Origin: Istiophorus platypterus
Lineage: Eukaryota > Chordata > Actinopteri > Istiophoriformes > Istiophoridae
Direction: 5' to 3'
DNA: 64,000 bases
Assembly: GCA_016859345.1 (NCBI GenBank)
Contig: CM029126.1
Location: forward strand, 15,328,027-15,392,026
Below the pieces are notes generated by a model that worked only from the letters and a program-made list of their open reading frames with translations, had not been told where the DNA came from and searched no databases. The position numbers were made by a program, and so were the translations under genes. Shown in pieces: positions 24,201-36,684 of this stretch. Numbering within the stretch: position 1 is the stretch's first letter; each line of letters starts with the position of its first letter.

Positions 24201-26280
24201 CTCATTTTATTTTAGGTAATGATATCTGAATGTCTAATAGTGCCTCTATTCATATCATTTACCTTTCTTATTACCAAACACTGACATCCAAACACTTACA
24301 CCACATCGTCCAGCGTGTGTGTTGCATTTTAGAGCTGATGTTGTTCTCCAGAGCAGCTTCCGAAGCGAGTCGATGTCTTTTCTTGTCCAGTGACACTTCA
24401 GCTGTTACAGAGACTGAACCTGTCACCTCGTTAAACAGTCTTTCTATTCACAAGGCCAGCATGTCTTCCTCTCTAACCTCTGTTTGTTCTGTATATGTTT
24501 CAGTCAGCCTCCACTTCTTGTCTGAGGAACACCTGGCACACTTTGATGAGGGAGTAATCTCAAGGTACCAGTATTTCTACATTTTACATTTCATTCATCC
24601 ACCTAGCTACCAATTTACAGATCTATATGCATTTATCCATCAAACTAGCATGCTATCGATTTATCTATTTGTGCTTCTTGAATGCTGTCTTTAGTATTCT
24701 CTGTGGCTATAGCAACATTTTAAGTTTCCAATATTATCTTAACAGAAACAATGGCTAAAACAATAATATGAAAAAGTGAATGCATTTTGAGTGGATCTCC
24801 TTGTCACATACATGTGAGTCTATGTAGTGTATACTTATGCTCACACATGCACAAACATTCCCACTCTTACATGTCAATGCATACACATGTACAGTTCATG
24901 CACATATACTTAAAAAACAAGCACAGAATCTATTTTATCTATTCTATCTATCATCTTTTAAGATGTTTTCAAAGGCCTAACTAGCTTCAGCTACATGGCC
25001 TATACACATCTATTGAATTTCTTCTTCTTAGGCAACAACATTTTTTTGTATCACCTCTATTGCACACATAGAAAAAAAAAATACTGGCAAATTATTCAGT
25101 GACACCTTTGGCAATTAAAAACAGAGGTGTCAGAATTTCATGAGAGGAAAAAAAAAGTTACCATCAATATTTATCGACCAGTCATTCAGGATATCAATCA
25201 CACCAAGATTGACATTTTGTTTTGCATCTCATGAATGCTCTGTTGCCCATTACTGTGAAACAAAATCTGCACTGATAGAATCTAGATATTTTAATGTTGT
25301 AAGGTTCAAGTTCATGTGCAGATGCAGATGCAAAATGTATAATGTACAAAAAACTCCATTCAAAACAACACTCACACACTCTCAAGTATATTTTTGATTT
25401 GCAGCCTGAGCTACATATGTCCAACACTCTTGTTGAAACTCTGCTACTCAACACTTCAGTCTGTTTATTTTGTCATTGTCAGCTGTGAGGTTTTAGCCAT
25501 CTTCACTTTGATACAGATATAAATCTACATAGTTCCTTTTTATCTTCTAAAAACAGCAGGTATGGATCTTTCCTGTGCTAACAAAATACTGCATAAAAAT
25601 GAAGTCAGATATATCACTAAGAATTTGTTCTCTGATGTCTAATTATAAATCAAATCAAACTTTGGTTTCTTGTAAGAAAAATAATTCAATAAAAGCTTAA
25701 CTCTGTAAAATCTTAACATACACACATGCATGTTTGTTGACTAAACTTAGCCCACAAGCGTAGTATAACTATAAGGAGCTTTAGGCCTTTCATCTAAATG
25801 ATATAATTTGTCCTTAAATTATTTTGCAAGAAATAATCTCAGAAAGTAATTAAAAGTTATCAAATCATGTATATTCAATTCAATAAATCTGGCACACAGT
25901 CAACTAACTATAAATAATTATCAAAACACTGTGATTCTCCAGCTGACCTGATCCTGCAGAAAGCCTACAAATCCAAATTATTTTTTTACCTGTATAAAAG
26001 CAGATCTTTATGCTAAAATAACAAAAACAGAATGATGTTATTTTGAAGATGCATCCACATTTGCTTGTGTGCTGCCTATTTGGCAAAATGACAAGCCGAC
26101 ACACACACTCCCACCACCATACACACAGACACCTCCACCCATTTAATACCTAAGTATTTAAATACTGAACGAGTAAATTCTTTCATCATGCATCAGATTG
26201 TAAACTTTGAGTCAGGAAGAGCTACAAAAGACCAGACACACACCAATCCTAGCATACGGAGAATGACAGTTGTGCTATAG
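21250..26280. other. Intergenic, no gene recognised
   Basis: Mixed AT-rich DNA with short simple repeats, such as the ctgacaagtcctctgataag motif near 22108. No open frame here resembles a known protein, and no splice-consistent exon chain was found on either strand. It may contain promoter and intron sequence of the microRNA primary transcript, but the sequence does not show this. Confidence 0.35.
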
Positions 26281-26289
26281 CAACAGTTT

Positions 26290-26341
26290 GGCTAGTTGCC
26301 AGGCTGTTGGGGTTGCCAGGCAAACGGGTTGCCATGGCAAC
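26290..26341. promoter_or_regulatory. RFX/X-box type palindrome cluster
   Basis: A perfect 14-bp palindrome GTTGCCATGGCAAC lies at 26328-26341, and an imperfect one, ggttgccaggcaaac, at about 26311-26325. A further half-site agttgccagg lies at about 26294-26303. GTTGCC(N0-3)GGCAAC is the dimeric binding word of RFX transcription factors. The arrangement is visible in the sequence. That it is an active element, and which gene it would serve, is inference. Confidence 0.45.
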
Positions 26342-26849
26342 ATTCATTTTTGCCATCGTGGTATATGAGCTGGCGTCAACCAAAGCAGATTAGTGTAGGA
26401 TAGAGGATTGCTCTAACCTCGGAGAAACACATGCATATTTCAGCAGATCACAGCATTATTCTCTAAATGTTGCAACATTTGTTCTTCTTGATGTAATATG
26501 TAAGCAGAGGTAGTATATATTCTTATATGATTCTTATATGATGTTAGAATATATAAATTATTTGAAAAACGTTTTCCTTTTTTTGTCCATTTTACCAGAG
26601 TTACATCATGCTCATTTCATCACCTACTGTCACGCTTTTGAAAGTGATCTTGTCTTGTTGTGCTGATGCCTTTATGTACTGCAGCTAGTAAGGGAAATCC
26701 AGAGTGTGTCACTGTATGTGGACGATGATCACGCGTGAGAGGAATTTTTGAACTTGAAGTGATAACACCCCATTTATGAATCATCCCTGACATTTTTTAT
26801 AGTGGAATAGTCTTTCGCTCTCTACACACTCAGACAGGCCTGCTTGAGG

Positions 26850-27190
26850 GGGTGGAGTGAGCGAGGGAGGGAGAGGGAGAGAGGGAAAGAGAGAGAGAGG
26901 GAGAGAGAAGGATAGCTGACATTGGCACAATTACACTGCATTTCTGTGTGATTTGACTGTGAAAATATTGCAGACACGGGGAATAAAGCAGAGAAGGTTT
27001 TGGGTATAAAAGAAGGCTGGTCAGCATGTGTGGACAGAGAGGGCAGGAGGGGGGTATGAAGACAGAGGGTGGTTAAAAGGATAAGAGGCGGGAAATGGAG
27101 ACCCATGAGGGCTGAAGCAGAGAAAAGGCTGAGTGAGTGAGGAGAAGGAGGAGAAGGAGGAGAGGGAGGAGAGGGAGGAGAGGAGGGGTG
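26850..27190. repeat. Purine-rich low-complexity tracts (GAGAGG)n and (GGAGAA)n
   Basis: Two purine-only tracts, about 26850-26911 and 27139-27188, are separated by ordinary sequence. Such polypurine runs can form triplex DNA. The Pro-Ser and Arg-rich open frames over them are artefacts. Confidence 0.8.
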
Positions 27191-29261
27191 CACTCTGGGA
27201 CAGCAGAGAAAAAAGGCAGCAGCAGAAAGAAGAGGATTAGGACTCTGAACACATACCAAAAAAGAAAAGAGGAGACGTTGGGATACATATTCACCTGGCA
27301 ACATTTTAACAGTTACACTGACATGTTACCCGATTGGTTAGAGGGTTTTAAGAAGGGATCTAGCCTCTTCTACTTTATGTCTGTCTGTTCTCTCAGACAC
27401 TAATAATACATTGCTGCTCAATTCAACATGAGGTCTGCAGGAGGCGCGATCACTGATCTGCTCTATATTGTAATGCTTCTTTGCTGGAAGATGGATTCTT
27501 AGATCCCACGTGCCAGCAGCCTTTTTATGCAGGGATTGCAGATCTTCTACATACTGTTCTCTTTTGTCAGTGTTGCAGACTCAGTAGATGGATATAATAT
27601 CATTTTTAAAAAAAAATAAATTATCGTGGTGGGTTAGTATATCACTGTTTTGATAGGGTGCTGCTGAAACTCTTTAAATGGCATTTACACAGCATATCAT
27701 CTTGCCCCAGTTATGTCTGAATCTGTGCTCAGAGTAACATAACACTCCTGGCTTGTAGCTGTTGGAATGCAGCATTGTGCCAGCAAATGTGGTACTGTAG
27801 CACGCAGCAATTATGACTTCCACAGAGAGGATCCACTGATTTTTTTTTTTCACTCCCTGTTTGACATGAAGGAAATTCCATTTTGATGGCGGAATAGACG
27901 TCATCCAGATTTAGATATCACAGCTGACAGCAGACTGGATGGTGATGACAGTGTTATGGCAGATGGCATTTATCTCCCTTGAAAACCTGACAACTACAAA
28001 GTCGAACTATGTGTAAATGTTTGAAAGTGTAAAGCCAAACATTAGGGTTTACTGGTGAGGTGGACACAATAGTAGTTGGTTATTTTAAAATTTTATGAGA
28101 GAAGATGAAGATATTAATTTTAGTCATAGCTTTTCTGAGTGAGGACGTGTTTGGTTAAGAGACAGATTACTTGTAACATCCCTTATACGTCAATACCACA
28201 ACAGCCAAACCCTGATTATTCATGAACAAAATTTTGCAGCTGTCAATGCTGCTCTTTTGCAGAGTCTTGTGGCTTTGAAAGGCACATATGGGAAGGGTGC
28301 AGATGAGGAATAGAATGGAGAGGTCAGAGGGAGTTTGCACAGCCACCAGTAGAGGGCAATACCTCTTAAGAAATGGATGGAATTACCATGAATGAACACG
28401 AGAAACTAAGGCTCAGTAGTAATCACACCTGAGTACACATGAGTGGCCTAGATGTGTGGAAATAGATTTTCATAGCTCTGTTGCAACATTGTCAAACTTA
28501 ATAGCCACATCTTTTGTCTCATGTTTTCTTCCATCGTGTCCCGATCAAGCTTTCCCATAGTACATTTGATTATGTCAGCCTCATCTTTCTCCTCCACCGG
28601 TGTCTGTAAATAATTCATCCAACTCATGTTCTTGGTTTCTTTTACAGTACATGTCACTGCTCTGTGTAACTTACCTCCTTTCACCTGAGCTCCTCTGCTC
28701 CAGCTATCGGGCGCTTCCATTTCTATAGCATCATAGTCAATGCAGCACTCATTGTATTTCCTGTAGATCAACTATTCAAACATGACTGTAGATTCATATC
28801 TCTTCAGACAAAAATCATCATTCAAACCTAATTATTTCCTGCAATTGATAAAAAAAAAAATCCCAATTCATCTACTGTAACCACATGCATAAACAGACAC
28901 ACAGCACCAACTGAGCTCAGTGGGAAAATACGTTGTTATGTCAGCAAATCAAAATTTATTTGCCCGATTCCAAGACCCAAGAAAAAAAAAAAAAACCTGC
29001 ATGAAATCATTCTTTAGCACAAAAAAAAAAAAAAAGGATTTCTCCAGGGAAAATCAAAGGGGTAAATCACTTTTAAGTCCTTCAGTCTCAATCTCAAAAT
29101 TCACTGAATGATTTAGTGAGATCATTAACTATTTGAATGTATTGCATAAGTAATGGGCTGACTGGTACACAGGAGCCAGACAGGTGTATAGGGTACGAAC
29201 AAGGACACCTACGTCCTGCTGGTGAAGATCTTGTCTGGAGAGCAACTCTACAGTCTGTGTT

Positions 29262-29346
29262 CTGCAGTGTGAGGTAGTTGGTTGTATGGTTTCGCATAAT
29301 AAACAGCACGGAGATAACTGTACAACCTTCTAGCTTTCCCTGCGGA
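29262..29346 (+). ncRNA. let-7: let-7 microRNA precursor (let-7c-like, central-position variant)
   Basis: The 5p arm at 29270-29291 carries the seed and body of let-7 (TGAGGTAGTT then GGTTGTATGGTT). It differs from let-7c at one base, T instead of A at position 10. The 3p arm at 29318-29339 begins CTGTACAACC and ends TAGCTTTCC, matching the let-7c passenger strand as I know it. Flanks gcag (29264-29267) and ctgc (29340-29343) extend the stem. let-7 represses proliferation and developmental-timing targets through the RISC complex. It lies 6.5 kb upstream of mir-125a on the same strand, the usual let-7/mir-125 pairing, so a shared primary transcript is likely. Confidence 0.93.
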
Positions 29347-30416
29347 GTCACTTCTTGCCACATCTAACGTACCCCAAGCAGAGAGGTAAGTATGTTGTTA
29401 CTCCGCCAGAGAATCTCCTGTTTTTTAATGACATGACTTGTCGTTTTTTTCAACCGCAATGCCTTTTATCTTCTCAAGGTCTAATCAGATTGATCCCCTT
29501 AGGCAAAGTCCACGTAAAGCCTTTCTAACTTCCCATTGAGCTTGTGTGTCTTTTTGAGTGCAATATTTGTAGCAACTGAGCGTGTTTGTAAGGAGGACCA
29601 CCTACTGCTTAACAGGTTGTTGCTTGTGTGCTAATGCTCAGTGGCTCCCACTGCAGCAGAAAAAAAACATTAAGAGAGAATGGCAAATCCCCATTTTTAT
29701 CCTATCCAAAAACCTACTGCGAGGTCAGCTAAGGGACTGCACAAAAAATACCAGTGCAGGGATGTTGGCTTAATTCATCATCTTATTATTTTTTGTGATA
29801 TTTTCTTTGGACTCTTGTTTTGAAATCCCACCATTCCCTACTTTTGAGAAATGGGCTGTCAATACAGCCACCAAATGAGCGAGAATAAAGCCCTGACACA
29901 GAGACAGGATTGTTTTTTTTCTGCATATAGCCAAACAGGAATTTCTGGACTATTTTTTCAACAACGAATCTCAAACAATTATTCTTAAACTTCCACGACT
30001 GCCCCACCCTCAACAAAAAGATAAAAATAGATAACCTTCTCCTTGTTGTGCATCCTCCTAATAATTTTCATGCAGTCCCTACTGAAACGCAACACAATGT
30101 ACAACGTATAATACATAGAAATTACATGAGCCACATACATTATATCGTATGATAGTATTGACTTACTATGGAAATCATGGACACCATGCTTGTGCTTCAT
30201 GAGATATTACTGTATGCTACAACAAGTTGAGGAGCCTTGTCTACCCCTGATGTTGTACATTTACAAAGATGCTACTACTACTTCCATGTTACCACTTTGT
30301 GCAGTCCCCTGCATCCACCAACACACACTAATTTATCCAGTTTCATTACCCCACAACCTCGCCCTCCTCCCATCCCCTCAGTATGTCAGACTGGTGGTTG
30401 AGACAGCAGCCATCTG

Positions 30417-30478
30417 CAGTGCGTTATACCGGGCTCCCCTCCTCTCCTGAAAGGGGGTGGGGGGGGTATAACGCATTG
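30417..30478. repeat. Hairpin-forming inverted repeat between let-7 and mir-125a
   Basis: The arm tgcgttatacc (30420-30430) is exactly complementary to ggtataacgca (30465-30475). Pairing extends outward by three more pairs (one G-U) to cag/ttg. The spacer itself has a C-rich half and a G-rich half that can pair, giving a stem-loop of about 62 nt. No known microRNA is recognised in it. Confidence 0.7.
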
Positions 30479-31086
30479 GGGGGGTTGGTGAGGGGGCATA
30501 TATCAGAATTGTGCTGATTCGGCTCTGTCAGTCATAGCGTTCTTTATCATCCACCGCACAACAGATAGCGACAGACGAATGTCTGATAGTTGCAAGGTTT
30601 TCAGGGCAAGGATAATGTAAATGTGAAGAAAGGCTATCTGCCCCGGCTAATTCTTTCCTCTTTTGCACCAAATATCATTTTTACCAGTGACCTGTTTTAC
30701 TTGTCTCGTTTCCTAGCCTGGCAGATGCTGCCCACCTCGCATATGTGGTAGCATATTCTTAGATGAACATTCATCCTCGTGCAAATATGCTTCTCTTAAA
30801 AATGTTTTTCAAGGTTGGTACCTTTAGTAAAACACCACAACCACTCCCAGGATAAAGCATCAAGGGTTTACCCTTTTTTGCCTTTGCATACATACAATAA
30901 GTTCTAAAGATAAAAAACGATTATAAAGAAACGATGCTGTCTCCAGTCTTTCGGGATATTACGGTAAACTAGAGTGTCCCAATCCCGAGACAGACAAGGC
31001 AGACATCATCCCAGACTGATGATGTCATCCTTGTGGAGCACTCCCAGTGCTTTGTCTCTCAGTGGCACTGCAGAGTGCGGCCGCAT

Positions 31087-31178
31087 GCACACACACATAC
31101 GTACATACACACCCAGACACACATTTACACACATGGACACACACACACACACACACACACGCATACACACACACACCT
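31087..31178. repeat. (CA)n microsatellite
   Basis: Interrupted CA repeat in the DNA between let-7 and mir-125a. The His-Thr frames over it are artefacts. Confidence 0.95.
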
Positions 31179-32940
31179 GTCTGCGTTTCTGCGATTGTCA
31201 CTCAGGTTCGGACACTGCTCACGCCAGAGAGAGCTGCTTTTTCTGGGTTTTTAAGCCAAAATGGCGTCCAACCAGCCGCTGTCTTGGAAAGCTGTGCTCT
31301 AACAAAGTCCACTGGCAAGGGGGCAGACAGAGGAGAGAAAGCAGAGACTCCTACACTCTGAAATCTATTCACAATCACAAGCGAGTGAAAGTAGTGAAAG
31401 TACAGCAATTTGTTTCAGTGACATTAACACAGGATTAGATATATGTGCTGCACAAGCATATATTGCACAGGAACTCACATTCAGTCCAAAGGGACTGTGC
31501 AGAACACACAATACACATATCACAGCAGTGTAAACACATTCAGCATGTGTTTTCTATGCATATTTAGATGGCATGGCCAAGGTGCGATTACAGTACAATT
31601 GTGGCTATGGAGGAGGATGTGAAGAGTCCTGTAGTGCATGGGAGCTGTGAATAAGACAGTTATAGAGAAACAGATCAAAGCAGGGAATAGATCCAGCTCT
31701 ACAGACTATGTGTGTTGAATACCTGCTACTAAAGTGACATAGAGTTGTATATAGGCAATGTGGGCCCATCATGAATAGTCATGAGGTACTGTGACTGTAT
31801 AGTGTGGTATTTTTATTGTAACCTAAATTTGTTAAAGGTTGGATCCTCATCTTGCATATTTATAGAAATGAAGCCTGATATGAGAGCCTTTTGAAATAAG
31901 GGGAAGGTTTATCCTAACTGATTCTCATCATATGTTGTCCGTCAGTTCTTGCTTTTCAGAGAGAGGTGCTTTTAAATATATCCCCTTTATTTTTCTCAAT
32001 TTCCTCTTTTTTTGTTAGCCAGGGCGTTAACTAGCTATCTATCAGGGAAGTATTATTACAGGCCTCAGTCACTGTTCGTTCCTTTAGGCCAGGAACAATG
32101 TATTTCTTTTGTCAGTTTACCCTCATTTGCTCTAAATGTGTGACACATCGGTGATATTCTCTCTTGTACAACATGGTCAGAACACTTTAGGGCCATTAAT
32201 GATGCTTACACATCAAGTGTAGTGTTTATGCTCCATCTCACTGAACAGACAGCCAATCAGTGGCTCTAAATTAGATTTACTTTCATTTCTGAATTTCCCT
32301 CAGGGCCATATGATTCTGTTATTGAACAAATACAACTGCAACTCTCTGTCCTCTAGGAGAGTAGTGCAAATATTAGAATCAGACTGCCTTTAGACATGTG
32401 AAGTGACTAAGCAACCCAACAGAAATATGAAATGTGTTAAAATATCAGTGGAATGATGGAATACACAACACTGAATATGCAAAACTGTTGTAATTTCATT
32501 GTTTATGCATGCATTTCCCAGTGTATCATTGCTTTTAAACAGCCTCCATTTCTGCTCCATTTGCATTAGCTGGGTTGTACTGAGCAGCTTCCTGCACATT
32601 GTCCAGCTCTGATGTTAAGTTTTGTAATCAAGACACATTTTTGTAATTGTTGAAGCGCTGCACGAAGGGTTTATTTAGAGTGTTTGATGTCACTCCAGCT
32701 GCAATTTACAGCTGTGCTGGAGCCAACGCCATAAATCCTGTTATCAGTTTGATGATGGTATGATCGCCGTACACAGAGAAGGAGGCAGTAATGTCAGGCT
32801 CTCAGGTTCATGAGACTCCTGGGCTTCATATTTTCTCTCTATTCTCATCCTATTAGAGATTCTGACCCTCCCCCTCCATCCCCCACTTTCTGCTAGCCTC
32901 TTTGCCACCACCACCCCCCTCTCCCCCGTCTCTTTTCCCC

Positions 32941-32967
32941 TCTCTCGCTCTCTCTCTCTCTCTCTCT

Positions 32968-33020
<53 letters not shown>

Positions 33021-33037
33021 ACGCACACACACACACG
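32941..33037. repeat. Compound (CT)n(CA)n microsatellite
   Basis: A CT run at about 32941-32968 changes directly into a CA run to about 33037. It is followed by a (GT)n run 135 bp further on, which is reverse-complementary to the CA part. Confidence 0.95.
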
Positions 33038-33168
33038 CACAAACTGTTCCTCTCTTTCATAGACACACATATAAACACACACACACATGCATGCACTCAC
33101 TGCACTCTTATTCACTCTCTCTTTCCATCTCTCACACGTTTACAGGCATACACGTAGCTAACAGACTG

Positions 33169-33170
<2 letters not shown>

Positions 33171-33219
<49 letters not shown>

Positions 33220-33228
33220 TATGTGTGT
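33171..33228. repeat. (GT)n microsatellite
   Basis: GT run ending in TATGTGTG, then a G-run at 33231-33238. It forms an inverted-repeat pair with the (CA)n tract upstream. Confidence 0.95.
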
Positions 33229-33739
33229 AAGGGGGGGGTGGGTTTACTGGGCTAGTAGAGACGTGAGGCTTGAAAAACGTGAGAGGAAAAAGAGAGAGAT
33301 GGAAGGTTGACGACCAGAGAGTGTAAAAGAGGGAGAGAGAGAAAGGAAGAGGAGAGAGTTTGAAGTACAATGAAAGCAGAGAGAGATGACTGGAGACCAT
33401 GAATGCAGCACGGAGGGTAAATGAGTTTGTGTACGTGCGTGTGTCGTCTGTCATCTGTGGTGTGTAAGCGGGCATGTGAACACACAAGTAAGCAAGCCTT
33501 TTCTCTCATTTTCCTCTCATTTGTAGCTCTGCGTGTTTGTGACGGCAGCCCTGTGGAGACAAAAGGTGAAGAGATGTCGGTGTTAGTCAGGTAGGTAGGT
33601 AGAGAGCAGAATAATGGAATCAATACTATTGTCTGTAACCTACCTGCCGCTGGGCTCTCTGTCTGGCCCCGGCATAGACCATCAGACAGAGAAAGACCTG
33701 AGAGGAAACACAGACTCACTCTGACCGGGAAAGAAGCGA

Positions 33740-35770
33740 AAAGAAGACGCTGACTTTAAGGTGATTGTCTATCTCTTTTTCTGTTGATTAAGGATCGTGT
33801 GTTTATTTTTTATGCAGCGATAACATGCATTTTTATATGTAACTTTTTAATCAATTATTTTTCACATCTTCTAGTTGTAAATATTTGCAGTATAAAAGGG
33901 ACATTCTGCCTGTGTTTGCACACGATGAAAAGCCTTTCAATTAGCGTGTAGGCTGTGTGTTGTCGACAGGTCATGTCTACGTTCCATGTTTGATTTGCAC
34001 CTGTTTCCAATTCTCACTCTGCTTTCACACCTTATTTGTAAATCTCAAATTTAAATCTGGTTTGCCTCATTATAATTACCTTTCTTTCCACTTCAGGAAG
34101 CTAAGTTAATGAAATTAGAAGCTGTCAAGGAATGACAGTGTTGTACAATATGCATTTACTCCTGCTGCAATTATCATGAATGCGTTCAACACAGAAATTT
34201 CCATTTCTGTTCTGCTATGTGATTTGCCATGATTAATTCACAGCTTTGCTCTATTGATGCTGACATATACAGCAGTGCTTTAAAGTAAACCTCCGCTGCA
34301 GACAAATCCATAATTCATTTCTAGGTGAAGTTAACGATAAATATCTGCTATTCCTTCTTGTCCGATCCAGCTGCCGGGTCCATCACATGTGAAATTAACT
34401 ATGAACTCTAAGACATTAAGATCTCAGAATCACACCTCTGTTTTCAAAAATCTTGAGGCCTGTAGCTCATGAAGTCAACCTGTAAGTAAGGCTTTTCGTG
34501 CCTTAATACAGTTTGGTCTGCATTCACTCTGGGGTGTTTTAAGAGATGATAACATGTTTCCCCCACCAGTTGAGTCATAAAATGTGCTAATTTCCCTTTG
34601 CCCGCAACATATGAACGTAGTCAGTTGTCCCCAGTCACTGTGTGTCGTTCTGTCTGTCTACCAGTGGGTGGCATCGGCTTCTAATAGTTCTACGCAATAA
34701 ATTTTCTTTCTTTCATCACCAAAATATACAGGAAATTTTTACAGTAATATGGTTACAGTTGAGTCTTAAGTGTCATTATTTCATGTCATTTACAGGGGGA
34801 TTGATGTCTTAAATGCCCTCCCTGTCCTGCTCCTCGTCTTCCTCTACATAACCTTCAAAAACTAATTTCTTCTTCACTGGTAATTCAGAACGCAGATTCT
34901 CTCCTTCGCCTAACATCAGAATGTTAATTTTTAGAATGACACAGTAATATTAAGTACTGCGTAAAAACTGTGAAACTTAAAATGTCTCTGTCTGAATACA
35001 TGTGAACCATAAATGTTTGTGAATTCGTCTAGACCATAACTCGATGTAAATTATTTTTCACAGGGAGTTTTGGAATATTAAACAGTTGTACCTCTGAAAT
35101 CAAGATGATCAAGATAAATGTCCCTTTTTATGATGTATATTTTTTGGCTTTTTATGGGTCTTACATACCTATAGAGGTTTAAGGTTAGTGTGGTTATTAA
35201 GAACTATAGATAAATATCCCTTTTTGTCATGTAAATTATGTTATAGTCTACAATTTGCAACAAAATTTTCAAATCCCCTTTAGTTCACTGAGCTCTGATG
35301 AGCTATTTGGCTCTGTAATTTGCCAGTGCTAGCTCAATAAATCATGTTCAAAATGCCTACGACATTTAACATCAGTTTAAAATGAACTGTTTGTCTAAAC
35401 TAATAGTGTTTTCTCCACAGTGTGCTCAGCTGCTGCATTGCTGAGATTATTTGCAGCTGCTGGGAAAAATGTTACTTTGCTTCTGAGTGTTTCTCTGCAA
35501 AACAAAAGACCAGTGGGGGTCAGATGTAGACAAATACATCACAATTATGTTTTAATTGAACTGATCAGCTTTGCTTCCGATCTGCAGTAAACCAGGAGAC
35601 TGGTCAGTGCTGCAGAATCCAAATGTCAGATGAGGTCATGTCTTTGTCTCGGTGCAGAGACTGTGCGGTTCCAATTTTTAACACATTTCATCTCTTTTTT
35701 TTTTTTCTTTTTTTTTGTACATTAACTTTCTCTGAATTTAAACGCCCTCCCTGTCTACTTTAATTTCACA
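33740..35770 (+). other. Probable primary-transcript sequence upstream of mir-125a
   Basis: AT-rich sequence without open frames of note. A poly(T) run lies at 35695-35716. Because let-7 and mir-125a usually derive from one transcript, this stretch is probably transcribed on the plus strand, but nothing in the sequence proves it. Confidence 0.35.
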
Positions 35771-35771
35771 G

Positions 35772-35850
35772 TATGCCCCTCTGTCCCTGAGACCCTTAAC
35801 CTGTGAGGTAAAAGCAGGTCACAGGTGAGGTCCTCGGGAACAGGGCTGCA
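35772..35850 (+). ncRNA. mir125a: mir-125a microRNA precursor
   Basis: The 5p arm at 35784-35806 starts TCCCTGAGACCCTTAACC and agrees with the fish miR-125a sequence as I remember it. The 3p arm at 35821-35842 starts ACAGGTGAGGTCCTCGGG, close to the vertebrate miR-125a-3p. The outer stem gcccctctgtccc pairs with the ggaacagggc end. miR-125 is the vertebrate lin-4 homolog and acts with let-7 in differentiation. The hairpin lies 1.85 kb upstream of the spaca6 start codon on the same strand. In human, MIR125A likewise lies at the 5' end of SPACA6. Confidence 0.96.
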
Positions 35851-36258
35851 TTCAGTTTCAACATCCTGTAAGAAAGAAGAATTATTTTAAACCACTTTTA
35901 GCACAAGAAAACCCCCAGATTATACAATGTCACTTTCTTCTGGCTCTAATTTATCTTAGTATCCAGCTGTATGTCTCCTCAGACTGTTTCAGTATGTTTA
36001 CCTGTCATGTCATGAGCAAGACTTGACAGGTTGGACAAGAAGACGATGACACTTTCTCCTACAGTGCAGACACTCTCAGGGGGCCAACCCTACTGGCTGG
36101 CTTTGTGTTATAGCCCTCAATGGGGGCCAATAGGAAGATAGCCGAGGGTTGTGACCCCGTCATATATGTCACCTTTGAAAATCAGTGTTACTGGTGTGTC
36201 ATGTGCATGTGTCTGTACAGTGTCTTGAAAACGTTGCTCTGCTTTGTACCTCTGTCTT

Positions 36259-36264
36259 AATAAA
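36259..36264 (+). terminator. Candidate poly(A) signal of the let-7/mir-125a primary transcript
   Basis: An AATAAA on the plus strand, about 410 bp after the mir-125a hairpin and 1.4 kb before the spaca6 start codon. GT-rich sequence occurs upstream rather than in the usual downstream position. If used, it would end the microRNA transcript before spaca6. Confidence 0.3.
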
Positions 36265-36626
36265 ATGTGACCAAAAGGTATCCGTATTACGTGTATTTAT
36301 TTCCCCAAAATAACACCACAGGTGTTAAATTTGTAATCTCACGGTTTTCCTTTAATTTGGCTTGAGGCACCAGCCCTCTAATATAAAGTTTAATTTTTAA
36401 AAACTTGTGAGAATTATTCCTTTTTTTTCTGAATTAAAAAAGAGCGTGTCATCTTTCATATAAAAAAAAATTCTGTATTTTCTTTACAACTAGACGTTTT
36501 ATAAAGCTGTGAATCAGCAGACTTTATTTTCTTGTAAATGCTTTGGACATGCATGACCAGATTTTATCAAAGTACCCCTTTTTTACCATAAACATGCTGT
36601 ATACAAACAGTGACAATGATATGCGC

Positions 36627-36645
36627 CTCTCTCTCTCTCTCTCTG

Positions 36646-36682
<37 letters not shown>
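36627..36682. repeat. (CT)n(CA)n microsatellite
   Basis: A short CT run changes into a CA run of about 36 bases. It sits between mir-125a and spaca6. Confidence 0.95.

Positions 36683-36684
<2 letters not shown>

Noticed and set aside
28448..28771. 107-codon minus-strand frame with ordinary amino-acid composition, 500 bp upstream of let-7
   Set aside because: No known family and no exon partners. Conservation between fish would be needed to revive it.
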